This document shows positions 35,917 to 45,323 of a stretch of DNA of 64,000 nt, one piece after another. This stretch comes from Pseudomonas defluvii. GTDB lineage: Bacteria > Pseudomonadota > Gammaproteobacteria > Pseudomonadales > Pseudomonadaceae. The DNA lies in contig NZ_MBPN01000002.1 of the NCBI RefSeq assembly GCF_001695625.1, positions 57,438 through 121,437 of the forward strand, given 5' to 3'. The notes under the pieces are model-generated. The model was not told where the DNA came from and made no database searches. It was given only the letters and a program-made list of their open reading frames with translations. Numbering within the stretch: the stretch's first letter is position 1; every line of letters begins with the position of its first letter. The position numbers and the translations under genes are program-made.

Positions 35917-38127
35917 CTATGCCGGACGCAGGATCAACACCGCCAGCGGTGGCAGATTCAGTGCCAGTGACCGCGCTTGCCCATGGCTGGCAATCGGCTC
36001 ACTGGCCACGCTGCCGCCATTGCCGTAATTGGACCCGGCATAGCATTCGGCATCGCTGTTGAGCACCTCACGCCAGTGCTCACCGCAGGGTACACCGATG
36101 CGGTAGCCCTCACGCGGCACAGGGGTGAAGTTGGCGACCACCAACAACGGCTCACCTTTCGCGCTCCAGCGCAGCCAAGCGTAGACACTGTTGTGTGCAT
36201 CGTCACCGATCAGCCATTGAAAGCCGCCTGGCAGGCAGTCCTGCTCATGTAGCGCGCGCTCCTCGCGGTACAACCGATTGAGGTCCCCCACCAGACGCTG
36301 AACGCCCAGATGCTCGGAGTACTTGAGCAGGTACCAGTCCAGCTCACTGTCGTGGTTCCACTCACGCCACTGGCCGAATTCGCAGCCCATGAACAGCAGC
36401 TTCTTGCCAGGATGCGCCCACATGAAGGTCAGGTACGCACGAAGATTGGCAAATTTCTGCCAACGGTCGCCCGGCATCTTGTCAATCAGAGAGTGTTTGC
36501 CATGCACCACTTCGTCATGGGAAATAGGCAGGATGAAATGCTCGGAGTAGGCATAGATCAGGCCGAAACTCATCTCGTTGTGGTGGTGCACGCGGTGCAC
36601 CGGATCGTTCTGGATATAGTGCAGGGTGTCGTGCATCCAGCCCATGTTCCACTTGTAGGAAAAGCCCAGCCCGCCCTGCTGAGTCGGCTGGCTGACACCG
36701 GGCCAGGCCGTCGACTCTTCAGCGATCATCAGCGCACCCGGCACTTCCTCGGCAACCACCGCGTTCAAATGCTTCAGGAAGTCGATGGCCTCAAGGTTCT
36801 CACGACCACCATGACGGTTGGGTATCCACTCCCCTTCGTTACGCGAATAGTCGCGATACAGCATCGAGGCCACCGCATCGACCCGCAACCCATCAATGTG
36901 GAAGTGCTTGAGCCAGTGCAGTGCCGAAGCCAACATGAACCCATGAACTTCGGTACGGCCAAGGTTGTAGATCAGCGTATCCCAGTCCTGATGAAAGCCC
37001 TCCAGCGGGTTGTCATACTCATACAGTGCCGTACCATCAAAACGTGCCAGGCCGTGGGTGTCGGTCGGGAAGTGTGCCGGTACCCAATCGAGAATCACAC
37101 CGATGTCGGCCTGATGGCAGGCGTCGATAAAGGCAGCGAAATCCTCGGCCGAACCGTAGCGTGCCGTGGGCGCAAACAGCGACAACGGCTGATAACCCCA
37201 AGAGCCACCGAACGGATGCTCCATGATCGGCATCAGTTCAATATGGGTAAAGTCCAGGCTCTGGATGTAGGGGATCAGGCGCTCGGCCAGCTCTCGCCAG
37301 TTGTAAAACCTTGCAACCTCACCCTCATCGTCCAGCTCGCACTGCCAGGAACCCGCATGCAGTTCATAAATTGACAATGGCGCATCGGTGGCCTGGCGAG
37401 CACTGCGATTCTGCATCCAGTAGTGATCCTGCCAGTCATGCTGCAGGTGCCCAGCCACCTTCGACGCCGTGCTCGGTGGCAGCTCCGTGGCCCGGGCCAA
37501 GGGGTCGGCCCTAAGCGGCAGGATCCCTTCATGGCCGAGAATTTCGTACTTGTATGCCTCGCCGGGATACAACCGAGGCACGAACACTTCCCAGACCCCG
37601 CTGGAATGGCGCAGGCGCATCGGATGCCGGCGTCCGTCCCAGTTGTTGAAATCACCCACGACAGAGACCCGCCGGGCATTGGGCGCCCACACCGAGAAAC
37701 ACACACCATCAATACCGTCCACCTGCATCGGCTGCGCACCGAAACGCGAGGACAGGTCGCGGTGATTGCCTTCGGCGAACAGGTAAAGGTCCGTATCACC
37801 CAGTAGCGGGCCAAAGCTGTAGGGGTCTTCGGTGATTTGCTCGTCGCCCTCCCAACCGATCTTCAAGCGATAAGCCTGTGCCGTACCGATACGCCCGGTA
37901 AACAGTCCCTCTACGTCACCCTGCACCAGGTCGGCGAGCACCTCATCACGGTCACGGGCCAATACCTGTACCGTCAATGCCTTGGGCAGGTAGACCGTGA
38001 CCCACTGAGCGCCGGCACCATCAAGGTGCGGCCCCAGGACTGCAAACGGATCGGCATGTTCGGCCTTTACCAGCGCCTCGATATCCCGTTGGTCAAGCCG
38101 CCCCTGCTCCCGCTTGTGCACGCTCAT
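35917..38127 (-). CDS. glgB: 1,4-alpha-glucan branching enzyme GlgB
   Basis: A 736-aa GH13 enzyme of normal length: two N-terminal CBM48-like domains ([32 protein letters not shown]), then the barrel with [17 protein letters not shown] (nucleophile Asp), [15 protein letters not shown] (Glu) and [15 protein letters not shown] (His-Asp). It makes alpha-1,6 branches. In related pseudomonads treS and glgE lie upstream in the same operon; here the upstream neighbour is a sulfur module. TAG directly precedes the ATG (TAGATG) and closes an open frame of more than 50 codons. Confidence 0.95.
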   Translation of the reverse strand: MSVHKREQGRLDQRDIEALVKAEHADPFAVLGPHLDGAGAQWVTVYLPKALTVQVLARDRDEVLADLVQGDVEGLFTGRIGTAQAYRLKIGWEGDEQITEDPYSFGPLLGDTDLYLFAEGNHRDLSSRFGAQPMQVDGIDGVCFSVWAPNARRVSVVGDFNNWDGRRHPMRLRHSSGVWEVFVPRLYPGEAYKYEILGHEGILPLRADPLARATELPPSTASKVAGHLQHDWQDHYWMQNRSARQATDAPLSIYELHAGSWQCELDDEGEVARFYNWRELAERLIPYIQSLDFTHIELMPIMEHPFGGSWGYQPLSLFAPTARYGSAEDFAAFIDACHQADIGVILDWVPAHFPTDTHGLARFDGTALYEYDNPLEGFHQDWDTLIYNLGRTEVHGFMLASALHWLKHFHIDGLRVDAVASMLYRDYSRNEGEWIPNRHGGRENLEAIDFLKHLNAVVAEEVPGALMIAEESTAWPGVSQPTQQGGLGFSYKWNMGWMHDTLHYIQNDPVHRVHHHNEMSFGLIYAYSEHFILPISHDEVVHGKHSLIDKMPGDRWQKFANLRAYLTFMWAHPGKKLLFMGCEFGQWREWNHDSELDWYLLKYSEHLGVQRLVGDLNRLYREERALHEQDCLPGGFQWLIGDDAHNSVYAWLRWSAKGEPLLVVANFTPVPREGYRIGVPCGEHWREVLNSDAECYAGSNYGNGGSVASEPIASHGQARSLALNLPPLAVLILRPA

Positions 38128-38284
38128 CTACTGCTCTCCCAGGTACTGATAAGCCCATGCAGACCATGCAAGGACACGGCCAACCGCTTGGGCGGTCGGC
38201 GTCATGAGCCCCTGCACCAGCCAACACCCTGGCAGCAGCATAGACGACTGAACGCAGCGTGCGCGCTTGATATGCGCGCTGGCG

Positions 38285-38473
38285 TTAACCGCGCTTGCAG
38301 GTATTGATACCCAACAATGCGTACGCTGGGCAAAAGCGGAAAATACCGGTCAATACCGGCACTACGCCGATCCAGCCCCAAACGCCGATCACCCCGGCCA
38401 GGCTCAGGCCGATGAGGATCAGGCCAGCGATAACACGCAGGCTACCGTCGATGGTTCCAACATTTGCGTTCAT
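38285..38473 (-). CDS. DUF2892 (YgaP transmembrane domain) small membrane protein
   Basis: A 62-aa protein MNANVGTIDGSLRVIAGLIL... with two membrane helices and the conserved RFCPAYALLGINTC end containing two Cys. The family often accompanies rhodanese and sulfur-transport genes. ATG 38473 follows GGGAGATC. It is the last gene of the bigR operon. Confidence 0.85.
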   Translation of the reverse strand: MNANVGTIDGSLRVIAGLILIGLSLAGVIGVWGWIGVVPVLTGIFRFCPAYALLGINTCKRG

Positions 38474-38486
38474 GGTGATCTCCCGA

Positions 38487-38906
38487 TCAATGCGTGCGCC
38501 GACGCTCCAGCGCCGCGAACAGCAACATGCCGGCCAGCATGGCCAACACGAAGACAATGCTTTGCCAATGCCCGGTTAACAGCACTGCAACCGCCGGCCC
38601 CGGACAGATACCGGCAATTCCCCAGCCTATACCGAACACCAGACCACCGACGATCAAGCGACGATCCAGCTCACGCTTGACCGGCAGTTGCATGGGCAGG
38701 CCCAGTAACGAGGTCGAGCGCTTGCGGGCCACGCTCATAGGCACAAAGGCTACAGCTATCGCTCCCACCATCACCAGTGCCAGCGAGGGGTCCCAGGCAC
38801 CGCCCAGGTCGAGAAACGCCAGTACTTTGCCTGGGTTGGCCATCCCCGCCAGCAGGAGCCCGATACCGAACAACAGCCCTGCAAGAAACGCTGTCAGCTT
38901 GTTCAT
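38487..38906 (-). CDS. YeeE/YedE family sulfur-transport protein, second half-unit
   Basis: A 139-aa membrane protein starting MNKLTAFLAGLLFGIGLLLAG with about four helices. The conserved Cys lies in GIGWGIAGICPGPA. YeeE-type proteins take up thiosulfate or related sulfur species through paired Cys; here the transporter is split into two small genes that would form a complex. ATG 38906 follows GGGGAGG, 2 nt after the stop of the first half-unit. Confidence 0.86.
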   Translation of the reverse strand: MNKLTAFLAGLLFGIGLLLAGMANPGKVLAFLDLGGAWDPSLALVMVGAIAVAFVPMSVARKRSTSLLGLPMQLPVKRELDRRLIVGGLVFGIGWGIAGICPGPAVAVLLTGHWQSIVFVLAMLAGMLLFAALERRRTH

Positions 38907-38908
38907 GC

Positions 38909-39343
38909 TCAACCTCCCCATAGATGACGCAGGACAAACACCGTGGCAAAACCACTGGCCATGAAACACAAGGTTGCCACCAGCGAGCGCCCAGACAACC
39001 GTGAGATGCCACACACCCCATGGCCACTGGTGCACCCGGCGCCATAACGTGTACCGATACCGACCAGCAAACCGGCGCTGACCAGACCAAGCACCCCGTT
39101 TTGAAACTCAAGGCTTGGCAGCGCAGCAAAAAGCCCCCAGACCAATGGCGCGACCAGCAGCCCCAACAAGAACAGCGCCTTTTCGCCACGCCCCTCGCCG
39201 TCGCGCTGCAACACGCTACCCAGCAGACCGCTGATACCGGCAATCCGCCCGTTGGCCAACACGAACAGGCTGGCCGCCAGGCCAATCAGCGCGCCACCGG
39301 CCAGGGATGAGCCTGGTGTGAAATGTAACCAGTCGATGTTCAC
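38909..39343 (-). CDS. YeeE/YedE family sulfur-transport protein, first half-unit
   Basis: A 144-aa membrane protein with about four helices and the signature [20 protein letters not shown] carrying the conserved Cys residues. GTG start at 39343 after GCAGGAGAGG. Its start overlaps the stop of the bigR gene (GTGA), so it is coupled to the sensor. With the next two genes it forms the effector part of a sulfide/persulfide response. Confidence 0.86.
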   Translation of the reverse strand: MNIDWLHFTPGSSLAGGALIGLAASLFVLANGRIAGISGLLGSVLQRDGEGRGEKALFLLGLLVAPLVWGLFAALPSLEFQNGVLGLVSAGLLVGIGTRYGAGCTSGHGVCGISRLSGRSLVATLCFMASGFATVFVLRHLWGG

Positions 39344-39666
39344 GAAGCCTCTCCTGCACAGAACAGTTGATACAGCGTATTGATCACCGCCAGCGCCGCC
39401 GGGCTGCTGATCCGGTAATAGATCTGCTTGCCTTCACGGCGGGTGGCAACCAAGCCCTCGCGACGCAACACCGCGAGCTGTTGCGACAGCGTCGGTTGTT
39501 GAATGCCCAGCAGCGCCTCTAATTCACTGACATTGCGCTCGCCCTCAGTCAGTTGGCACAGCAACAGAAGACGATCCGGGTTGGCCAGGGCCTTGAGCAA
39601 CTGGCTGGCCTGGTCGGCATTGGCATGCAGTTGCTGGATATCGAGGGGCTGCACATGGCTATTCAT
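39340..39666 (-). CDS. bigR: BigR-type persulfide-sensing ArsR repressor
   Basis: A 108-aa winged-helix regulator. HTH in LLGIQQPTLSQQLAVLRREG. The two Cys that form the (per)sulfide-linked pair in BigR/SqrR are present: Cys37 in LLLLCQLTEGE and Cys103 in YQLFCAGE. It should repress its own operon with the two YeeE/YedE genes and DUF2892. ATG 39666 was chosen over a TTG at 39684 because homologues begin there. The sulfur dioxygenase (Blh/ETHE1) found in many bigR operons is absent. Confidence 0.85.
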   Translation of the reverse strand: MNSHVQPLDIQQLHANADQASQLLKALANPDRLLLLCQLTEGERNVSELEALLGIQQPTLSQQLAVLRREGLVATRREGKQIYYRISSPAALAVINTLYQLFCAGEAS

Positions 39667-39684
39667 GTCAGGCGGGCTATTCAA

Positions 39685-39719
39685 TTAAGACAATAACAAT
39701 CTATTACTTTATATAGTGT
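39685..39719 (-). promoter_or_regulatory. AT-rich bigR promoter/operator region
   Basis: About 35 nt of very AT-rich sequence (ACAATAACAATCTATTACTT then TATATAG) directly upstream of bigR, with partial symmetry around CTATTACTTTATATAG. BigR operators are AT-rich and overlap the promoter, so this is the likely autoregulatory site. Confidence 0.5.
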
Positions 39720-39731
39720 ATGGCAAGCAAA

Positions 39732-39772
39732 ACGCCACCGGGAGGCGACATTGCATCGCTCCTTGGTGGCGT
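39732..39772 (-). terminator. Terminator of the acyl-CoA ligase gene
   Basis: On the minus strand ACGCCACC (39772-39765) pairs with GGTGGCGT (39739-39732) and is followed by TTTGCTTGCC. It lies 19 nt after the ligase stop. Confidence 0.65.
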
Positions 39773-39790
39773 CTGCTGATCGACGTTGAT

Positions 39791-41479
39791 TTACCCGTTG
39801 TTACCCTGACGCGTGCGCAGCTCCTCGATACTGATTTCGCGCATGCGGAACTTCTGCACTTTCCCGGTAACGGTCATCGGGAACTCGTCGACAAAGCGGA
39901 AGTAACGCGGTGTCTTGAAGTGCGCAATACGGCTCTTGCACCACTGCTGCAGCTCGACATCGCTGGCGCTGTGGCCCGGGTGGAACTTGATCCAGGCCAC
40001 GATTTCCTCGCCATAGCGGTCATCCGGAATACCGATGACCTGCACATCGGCCACTGCGGGATGGGTGAAGAAGAACTCTTCCAGTTCGCGTGGGTAGATG
40101 TTCTCCCCGCCGCGGATGATCATGTCCTTGTTACGCCCGGCTATGCACACATACCCCCGCTCATCCATCGTCGCCAGGTCACCGGTATGCATCCAGCCTG
40201 CCGGGTCGATGGCATCACTGGTTGCCGACGGGTTGCCCCAGTACCCGAGCATGACGCTGTAGCCCCGGGTACAGAGTTCACCAATCTGCCCACGCGGGAC
40301 GACGCAGCCGTGCTCATCGATGATCTTGCTTTCCAGTTGCGGCTGGGTGCGCCCTACCGTGGTCACCCGCAGTTCCAGCTCATCGTCCGGTCCGGTCTGC
40401 AACGACACCGGGCTGGTCTCGGTCATGCCATAGGCGATCTGCACTTCACTCATGTGCATCTCATTGATGACCCGGCGCATCACTTCAATCGGACAGGTAG
40501 CACCGGCCATGATCCCCGTGCGCAGGCTGGAGAGATCGAACTCACCACGTTGCGGGTGATCGAGCAAGGCAATGAACATGGTCGGTACGCCATACAGCGC
40601 CGTGGCCCGCTCTTCACTGACCGTACTCAGGGTCAGCAATGGGTCGAAGGCATCGTTGGGGTAAATCATGGTGCTGCCATGGGTGACGCAGCCCAGGTTA
40701 CCCATGACCATACCGAAGCAATGGTACAGTGGCACCGGGATCACCATGCGGTCGTGCTCGGTGAGCCCCAGGCTTTCACCCACCATGTAGCCATTGTTGA
40801 GGATGTTGTAATGGCTCAGCGTCGCGCCTTTCGGGAAGCCGGTGGTACCGGAGGTGTACTGGATGTTCACCGGCTGATCGAACTGCAGGCTGTGCTGACG
40901 GGCCAGGTACTCCTGTTCACTGACACCCTCGGCCAACGCTGCCAGATTGCCCCAGGCGAGAAAACCGCCCGGCGGTTGTGCCGCAAGGCTGATCACGCCG
41001 TGCAGATCCGGCAGACGCTCACTGTTCAACTGACCAGGTGCCTGATGTGCCAGGTCAGGCAACAGCTCGCCGAGCATCTCATGGTAGTTCGAGGTTTTGA
41101 ACGCATCGGCACAGATCAGCCACTGGCAGCCTGACTGCCTGAGTACATACTCCAGCTCACTGGTGCGGTAGGCCGGGTTGATGTTGACCAGGATCACACC
41201 GACCTTGGCACTGGCGAACTGGGCAATGCACCATTGAGCGCAGTTCGGCGCCCAGATACCCAGTCGATCACCGGTTTTCATGCCCAGCGCCATAAACGCT
41301 TTGGCATGCTGGTCGACACTGTCAGCCAGTTGCTGCCAGGTGTAACGTATCTGCTGGTGACGCACCACCAGGGCCTCACGATCAGCAAAGCGTGAGGCCG
41401 TGTGATCGAAAGCCTGGCCGATGGTCTTGGCCAGCAAGGGTTTGTCCTGGCGGCCCTGGGTGTAGCTCGGTTGATTCAT
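39791..41479 (-). CDS. AMP-forming fatty acyl-CoA ligase linked to leucine/isovalerate catabolism
   Basis: A 562-aa ANL-superfamily ligase. A3 motif [13 protein letters not shown]5 region [12 protein letters not shown]8 region [14 protein letters not shown]...[16 protein letters not shown], and the catalytic Lys in [10 protein letters not shown]. It activates a carboxylic acid with ATP and CoA. It is divergent from liuABCD and has its own copy of the 16-bp palindrome, so it probably activates isovalerate or similar short branched acids. RBS AAAAAGGGA precedes ATG 41479. Confidence 0.9.
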   Translation of the reverse strand: MNQPSYTQGRQDKPLLAKTIGQAFDHTASRFADREALVVRHQQIRYTWQQLADSVDQHAKAFMALGMKTGDRLGIWAPNCAQWCIAQFASAKVGVILVNINPAYRTSELEYVLRQSGCQWLICADAFKTSNYHEMLGELLPDLAHQAPGQLNSERLPDLHGVISLAAQPPGGFLAWGNLAALAEGVSEQEYLARQHSLQFDQPVNIQYTSGTTGFPKGATLSHYNILNNGYMVGESLGLTEHDRMVIPVPLYHCFGMVMGNLGCVTHGSTMIYPNDAFDPLLTLSTVSEERATALYGVPTMFIALLDHPQRGEFDLSSLRTGIMAGATCPIEVMRRVINEMHMSEVQIAYGMTETSPVSLQTGPDDELELRVTTVGRTQPQLESKIIDEHGCVVPRGQIGELCTRGYSVMLGYWGNPSATSDAIDPAGWMHTGDLATMDERGYVCIAGRNKDMIIRGGENIYPRELEEFFFTHPAVADVQVIGIPDDRYGEEIVAWIKFHPGHSASDVELQQWCKSRIAHFKTPRYFRFVDEFPMTVTGKVQKFRMREISIEELRTRQGNNG

Positions 41480-41540
41480 GGCGGTCCCTTTTTATGTTTG
41501 TTCTGGGAGCGGATTCAAGCGGCTCTTACTCTGGCGCAAA

Positions 41541-41556
41541 TTTACGTTAACGTAAA
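41541..41556. promoter_or_regulatory. LiuR-type palindrome, copy 1 (ligase side)
   Basis: TTTACGTTAACGTAAA is a perfect 16-bp palindrome, 62 nt upstream of the ligase start. It matches the form described for LiuR (MerR family) sites in proteobacterial branched-chain amino-acid regulons. Confidence 0.7.
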
Positions 41557-41590
41557 GGTCATGGTGCGATTGACAGCTAACAGCGGCAGG

Positions 41591-41606
41591 TTTACGTTAA
41601 CGTAAA
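41591..41606. promoter_or_regulatory. LiuR-type palindrome, copy 2 (liuA side)
   Basis: An identical TTTACGTTAACGTAAA, centred exactly 50 bp from copy 1. A TTGACA at 41570-41575 with TACGTT 17 nt on would place this palindrome over the -10 of the liuA promoter, fitting repression or MerR-type promoter distortion. Confidence 0.7.
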
Positions 41607-41706
41607 GGTTAGAAATGAACGGCCACGGTACTGGCCAGTCGCTGAAAGCCTGCGACACGGACCTCATAGAACACACCTCCCAAGAACAACCATTAAAGGT
41701 GCCAGC

Positions 41707-42870
41707 ATGCGTTATCCGACCCTGAACTTTGCCCTTGGCGAAACCATCGACATGCTTCGCGACCAGGTCCAGGCCTTCGTTGCGGCGGAACTGGCGCCAC
41801 GCGCCGCGCAAATCGACCATGACAACCTGTTCCCCGTCGATATGTGGCGCAAGTTCGGTGATATGGGCCTGCTCGGCATCACCGTACCGGAAGAATATGG
41901 CGGTGCTGGCCTGGGCTACCTGGCCCACGTGGTAAGCATGGAAGAAATCAGCCGTGGCTCGGCCTCGGTCGCCCTCTCCTACGGTGCGCACTCCAACCTG
42001 TGCGTGAACCAGATCAACCGTAACGGCACCCACGATCAGAAAACCAAGTACCTGCCAAAACTGATCAGCGGCGAACACATCGGCGCACTGGCCATGAGCG
42101 AACCCAACGCCGGTTCCGACGTGGTCTCGATGAAGCTGCGCGCTGACAAGCGCGGCGACCACTATGTACTCAACGGCAGCAAGACCTGGATCACCAACGG
42201 CCCGGACGCCAACACCTACGTGATCTACGCGAAGACCGATCTGGAGAAAGGGGCGCACGGCATCACCGCCTTTATTGTCGAGCGTGACTGGAAAGGCTTC
42301 ACCCGCAGCAACAAGTTCGACAAGCTGGGCATGCGCGGCTCCAACACCTGCGAGCTGTTCTTCGACGACGTCGAGGTGCCGGAAGAAAACATCCTCGGCA
42401 GCCTTAACGGTGGCGTCAAAGTGCTGATGAGCGGCCTGGACTATGAGCGCGTGGTACTGTCCGGCGGCCCGACCGGGATCATGCAAGCCTGCATGGACAT
42501 CGTCGTGCCGTACATCCATGACCGCAAACAGTTCGGCCAGAGCATCGGCGAGTTCCAGCTGATCCAGGGCAAAGTGGCTGACATGTACACCCAGCTCAAC
42601 GCCAGCCGTGCCTACCTGTATGCCGTGGCCCAGGCCTGCGACCGCCGCGAGACGACCCGCAAGGACGCTGCCGGGGTGATCCTGTACAGCGCCGAACGCG
42701 CCACGCAGATGGCCCTGGACGCCATCCAGATTCTCGGCGGCAATGGCTACATCAATGAATTCCCTGCCGGCCGCCTGCTGCGCGACGCGAAGCTCTACGA
42801 GATCGGTGCCGGCACCAGCGAGATTCGCCGGATGCTGATCGGTCGCGAACTGTTCAACGAATCCCGCTGA
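41707..42870 (+). CDS. liuA: Isovaleryl-CoA dehydrogenase
   Basis: A 387-aa FAD acyl-CoA dehydrogenase. [36 protein letters not shown] (flavin), the catalytic Glu in [12 protein letters not shown] (the IVD-specific position), and [20 protein letters not shown] are seen. It converts isovaleryl-CoA to 3-methylcrotonyl-CoA in leucine breakdown. First gene of the liuABCD operon. AAAGGTG precedes the ATG. Confidence 0.95.
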   Translation: MRYPTLNFALGETIDMLRDQVQAFVAAELAPRAAQIDHDNLFPVDMWRKFGDMGLLGITVPEEYGGAGLGYLAHVVSMEEISRGSASVALSYGAHSNLCVNQINRNGTHDQKTKYLPKLISGEHIGALAMSEPNAGSDVVSMKLRADKRGDHYVLNGSKTWITNGPDANTYVIYAKTDLEKGAHGITAFIVERDWKGFTRSNKFDKLGMRGSNTCELFFDDVEVPEENILGSLNGGVKVLMSGLDYERVVLSGGPTGIMQACMDIVVPYIHDRKQFGQSIGEFQLIQGKVADMYTQLNASRAYLYAVAQACDRRETTRKDAAGVILYSAERATQMALDAIQILGGNGYINEFPAGRLLRDAKLYEIGAGTSEIRRMLIGRELFNESR

Positions 42871-42893
42871 GCTGCGATAAGGAAAAGGCGCCC

Positions 42894-44501
42894 ATGGCTA
42901 TCCTGCACTCCCAGATCAACCCGCGCTCGGCGGAGTTCGCCCACAACAGCGCGGCCATGCTCGAACAGGTTCAGGCCTTGCGCACCCTGCTCGCCCAGGT
43001 TCACCAGGGCGGCGGCGCCAAGGCACAGGAGCGGCATACCTCTCGTGGCAAACTGCTGCCGCGCGAGCGCATCGACCGTCTGCTTGACCCCGGCTCACCG
43101 TTTCTCGAAATCGGCCAACTGGCCGCCCATGCGGTGTATGGCGAGGACGTTCCGGCGGCCGGGGTAATCGCTGGCATCGGCCGTATCGAAGGCGTCGAAT
43201 GCATGATCGTGGCCAACGATGCCACGGTCAAAGGCGGCTCCTACTACCCATTGACGGTGAAAAAACACCTGCGCGCCCAGGCGATCGCCTTGCAGAACCG
43301 TCTGCCCTGCATTTACCTGGTGGACTCAGGCGGGGCCAACCTGCCGCGTCAGGACGAAGTATTCCCCGACCGCGAACATTTCGGGCGGATCTTCTTCAAC
43401 CAGGCCAACATGAGCGCCATCGGCATTCCACAGATCGCGGTGGTGATGGGCTCCTGTACCGCAGGCGGCGCCTATGTGCCGGCCATGGCCGATGAAGCCA
43501 TCATGGTTCGCCAGCAAGCGACCATCTTCCTTGCCGGCCCACCGTTGGTGAAAGCGGCCACCGGCGAAGTGGTAAGCGCCGAAGACCTCGGCGGTGCCGA
43601 CGTACACTGCAAGACCAGTGGCGTCGCCGACCACTACGCAGACAACGACGAGCATGCCCTGGCGATTGCCCGGCGCTGTGTGGCCAACCTGAACTGGCAC
43701 AAGCTCGGCACCTTGCAGCAGCGCATGCCGATCGCGCCGCTGTATGACGCTGAGGAACTTTATGGCGTGGTTCCGGCCGATGCCAAACAGCCGTTCGATG
43801 TGCGTGAAGTGATCGCCCGCCTGGTCGACGGTTCGGTGTTTGATGAGTTCAAGGCACTGTTTGGTACCACCCTGGTGTGCGGCTTCGCCCACCTGCACGG
43901 CTACCCGATTGCGATCCTGGCCAACAACGGCATCCTGTTTGCCGAAGCGGCGCAAAAAGGTGCGCACTTCATCGAACTGGCGTGCCAACGTGGCATTCCG
44001 TTGCTGTTCCTGCAGAACATCACCGGCTTCATGGTCGGCCAGAAGTACGAAGCCGGCGGCATCGCCAAGCACGGCGCCAAGCTGGTCACCGCCGTGGCCT
44101 GCGCCCAGGTACCGAAGTTCACCGTGATCATCGGCGGCAGCTTCGGTGCGGGCAACTACGGCATGTGCGGCCGGGCCTACGACCCACGTTTCCTGTGGAT
44201 GTGGCCGAACGCCCGAATCGGCGTGATGGGGGCCGAACAGGCGGCCGGGGTACTGGCCCAGGTCAAGCGCGAGCAGAGCGAACGCAGCGGCCAGCCATTC
44301 AGCGCCGACGACGAAGCGCGGCTCAAGCAACCGATCCTTGACCAGTACGAGCACCAGGGCCATCCCTACTACTCCAGTGCCCGGCTCTGGGACGACGGTG
44401 TCATTGACCCGGCACAGACCCGCGATGTCTTGGGCCTGGCCTTGTCGGCGGCACTCAACGCACCGATCGAGCAAAGCCGTTTCGGCATTTTCCGGATGTG
44501 A
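42894..44501 (+). CDS. liuB: Methylcrotonyl-CoA carboxylase, carboxyltransferase (beta) subunit
   Basis: A 535-aa carboxyltransferase. [33 protein letters not shown] and [20 protein letters not shown] form the acyl-CoA and biotin oxyanion sites typical of MCC beta. It carries out the transfer half-reaction to 3-methylcrotonyl-CoA. RBS AAGGAAAAGG; 23 nt after liuA. Confidence 0.95.
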   Translation: MAILHSQINPRSAEFAHNSAAMLEQVQALRTLLAQVHQGGGAKAQERHTSRGKLLPRERIDRLLDPGSPFLEIGQLAAHAVYGEDVPAAGVIAGIGRIEGVECMIVANDATVKGGSYYPLTVKKHLRAQAIALQNRLPCIYLVDSGGANLPRQDEVFPDREHFGRIFFNQANMSAIGIPQIAVVMGSCTAGGAYVPAMADEAIMVRQQATIFLAGPPLVKAATGEVVSAEDLGGADVHCKTSGVADHYADNDEHALAIARRCVANLNWHKLGTLQQRMPIAPLYDAEELYGVVPADAKQPFDVREVIARLVDGSVFDEFKALFGTTLVCGFAHLHGYPIAILANNGILFAEAAQKGAHFIELACQRGIPLLFLQNITGFMVGQKYEAGGIAKHGAKLVTAVACAQVPKFTVIIGGSFGAGNYGMCGRAYDPRFLWMWPNARIGVMGAEQAAGVLAQVKREQSERSGQPFSADDEARLKQPILDQYEHQGHPYYSSARLWDDGVIDPAQTRDVLGLALSAALNAPIEQSRFGIFRM

Positions 44502-44504
44502 CCG

Positions 44505-45323
44505 ATGAGCGACTTCACGACCCTCGAACTGATCAAGGACCCACGCGGTTTCGCCACACTGTGGCTGAGTCGCGAGGACAAGAACAACGCCTTCAACGCA
44601 CAGATGATCCGCGAATTGATCCTGGCCATCGACGCCGTCGGCAACGATGCCAGCCTGCGCTTCTTGCTGCTGCGCGGACGCGGACGGCACTTCAGCGCCG
44701 GGGCAGACCTGGCCTGGATGCAGCAATCGGCACAACTGGACTACAACACCAACCTGGACGATGCTCGCGAACTGGCCGAGCTGATGTACAACCTGGCCAA
44801 GCTCAAGCTACCGACCCTGGCAGTGGTGCAAGGCGCCGCCTTCGGGGGTGCGCTGGGGTTGATCAGTTGCTGCGACATGGCCATTGGCAGCGAAGATGCC
44901 CAACTGTGCCTGTCGGAAGTACGTATCGGCCTCGCCCCTGCGGTGATCAGCCCGTTCGTGGTTCAAGCCATGGGGGAGCGTGCCGCACGCCGCTATGCAC
45001 TGACCGCCGAGCGTTTCAGCGGCCTGCGTGCCCGTGACCTGGGTTTGCTGGCCGAAGCCTACCCCTTGGCCGAACTGGAACAGCAGGTCGAGCTATGGGT
45101 CACCAATCTGCTGCAGAACAGCCCCCAGGCGATGCGCACCAGCAAAGAGCTGTTGCGTGAAGTCGGCCATGGCGAGCTCACCCCTGCCCTGCGCCGCTAT
45201 TGCGAAACCGCCATTGCCCGAATCCGGGTCAGCGCCGAAGGCCAGGAAGGCCTGCGCGCCTTTCTGGAAAAACGCACGCCAAACTGGCACGTCGAACCCA
45301 ACAAGAAGGAACCGCGCCCATGA
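44505..45323 (+). CDS. liuC: Methylglutaconyl-CoA hydratase / gamma-carboxygeranoyl-CoA hydratase
   Basis: A 272-aa crotonase. RHFSAGADLAWMQQSAQ and GAAFGGALGLISCCDMAIG form the oxyanion hole; CLSEVRIGLAPAVISPFV holds the catalytic Glu region. It hydrates 3-methylglutaconyl-CoA to HMG-CoA. It starts 3 nt after liuB and overlaps liuD by ATGA, so translation is coupled. Confidence 0.93.
   Translation: MSDFTTLELIKDPRGFATLWLSREDKNNAFNAQMIRELILAIDAVGNDASLRFLLLRGRGRHFSAGADLAWMQQSAQLDYNTNLDDARELAELMYNLAKLKLPTLAVVQGAAFGGALGLISCCDMAIGSEDAQLCLSEVRIGLAPAVISPFVVQAMGERAARRYALTAERFSGLRARDLGLLAEAYPLAELEQQVELWVTNLLQNSPQAMRTSKELLREVGHGELTPALRRYCETAIARIRVSAEGQEGLRAFLEKRTPNWHVEPNKKEPRP

Noticed and set aside
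36310..37374. 354-codon plus-strand frame opposite glgB
   Set aside because: Shadow of glgB.
39716..41134. 472-codon plus-strand frame opposite the acyl-CoA ligase
   Set aside because: Shadow frame; the ligase has all ANL motifs on the other strand.
43326..44735. 469-codon minus-strand frame opposite liuB
   Set aside because: Shadow of the carboxyltransferase gene; no RBS or domain.
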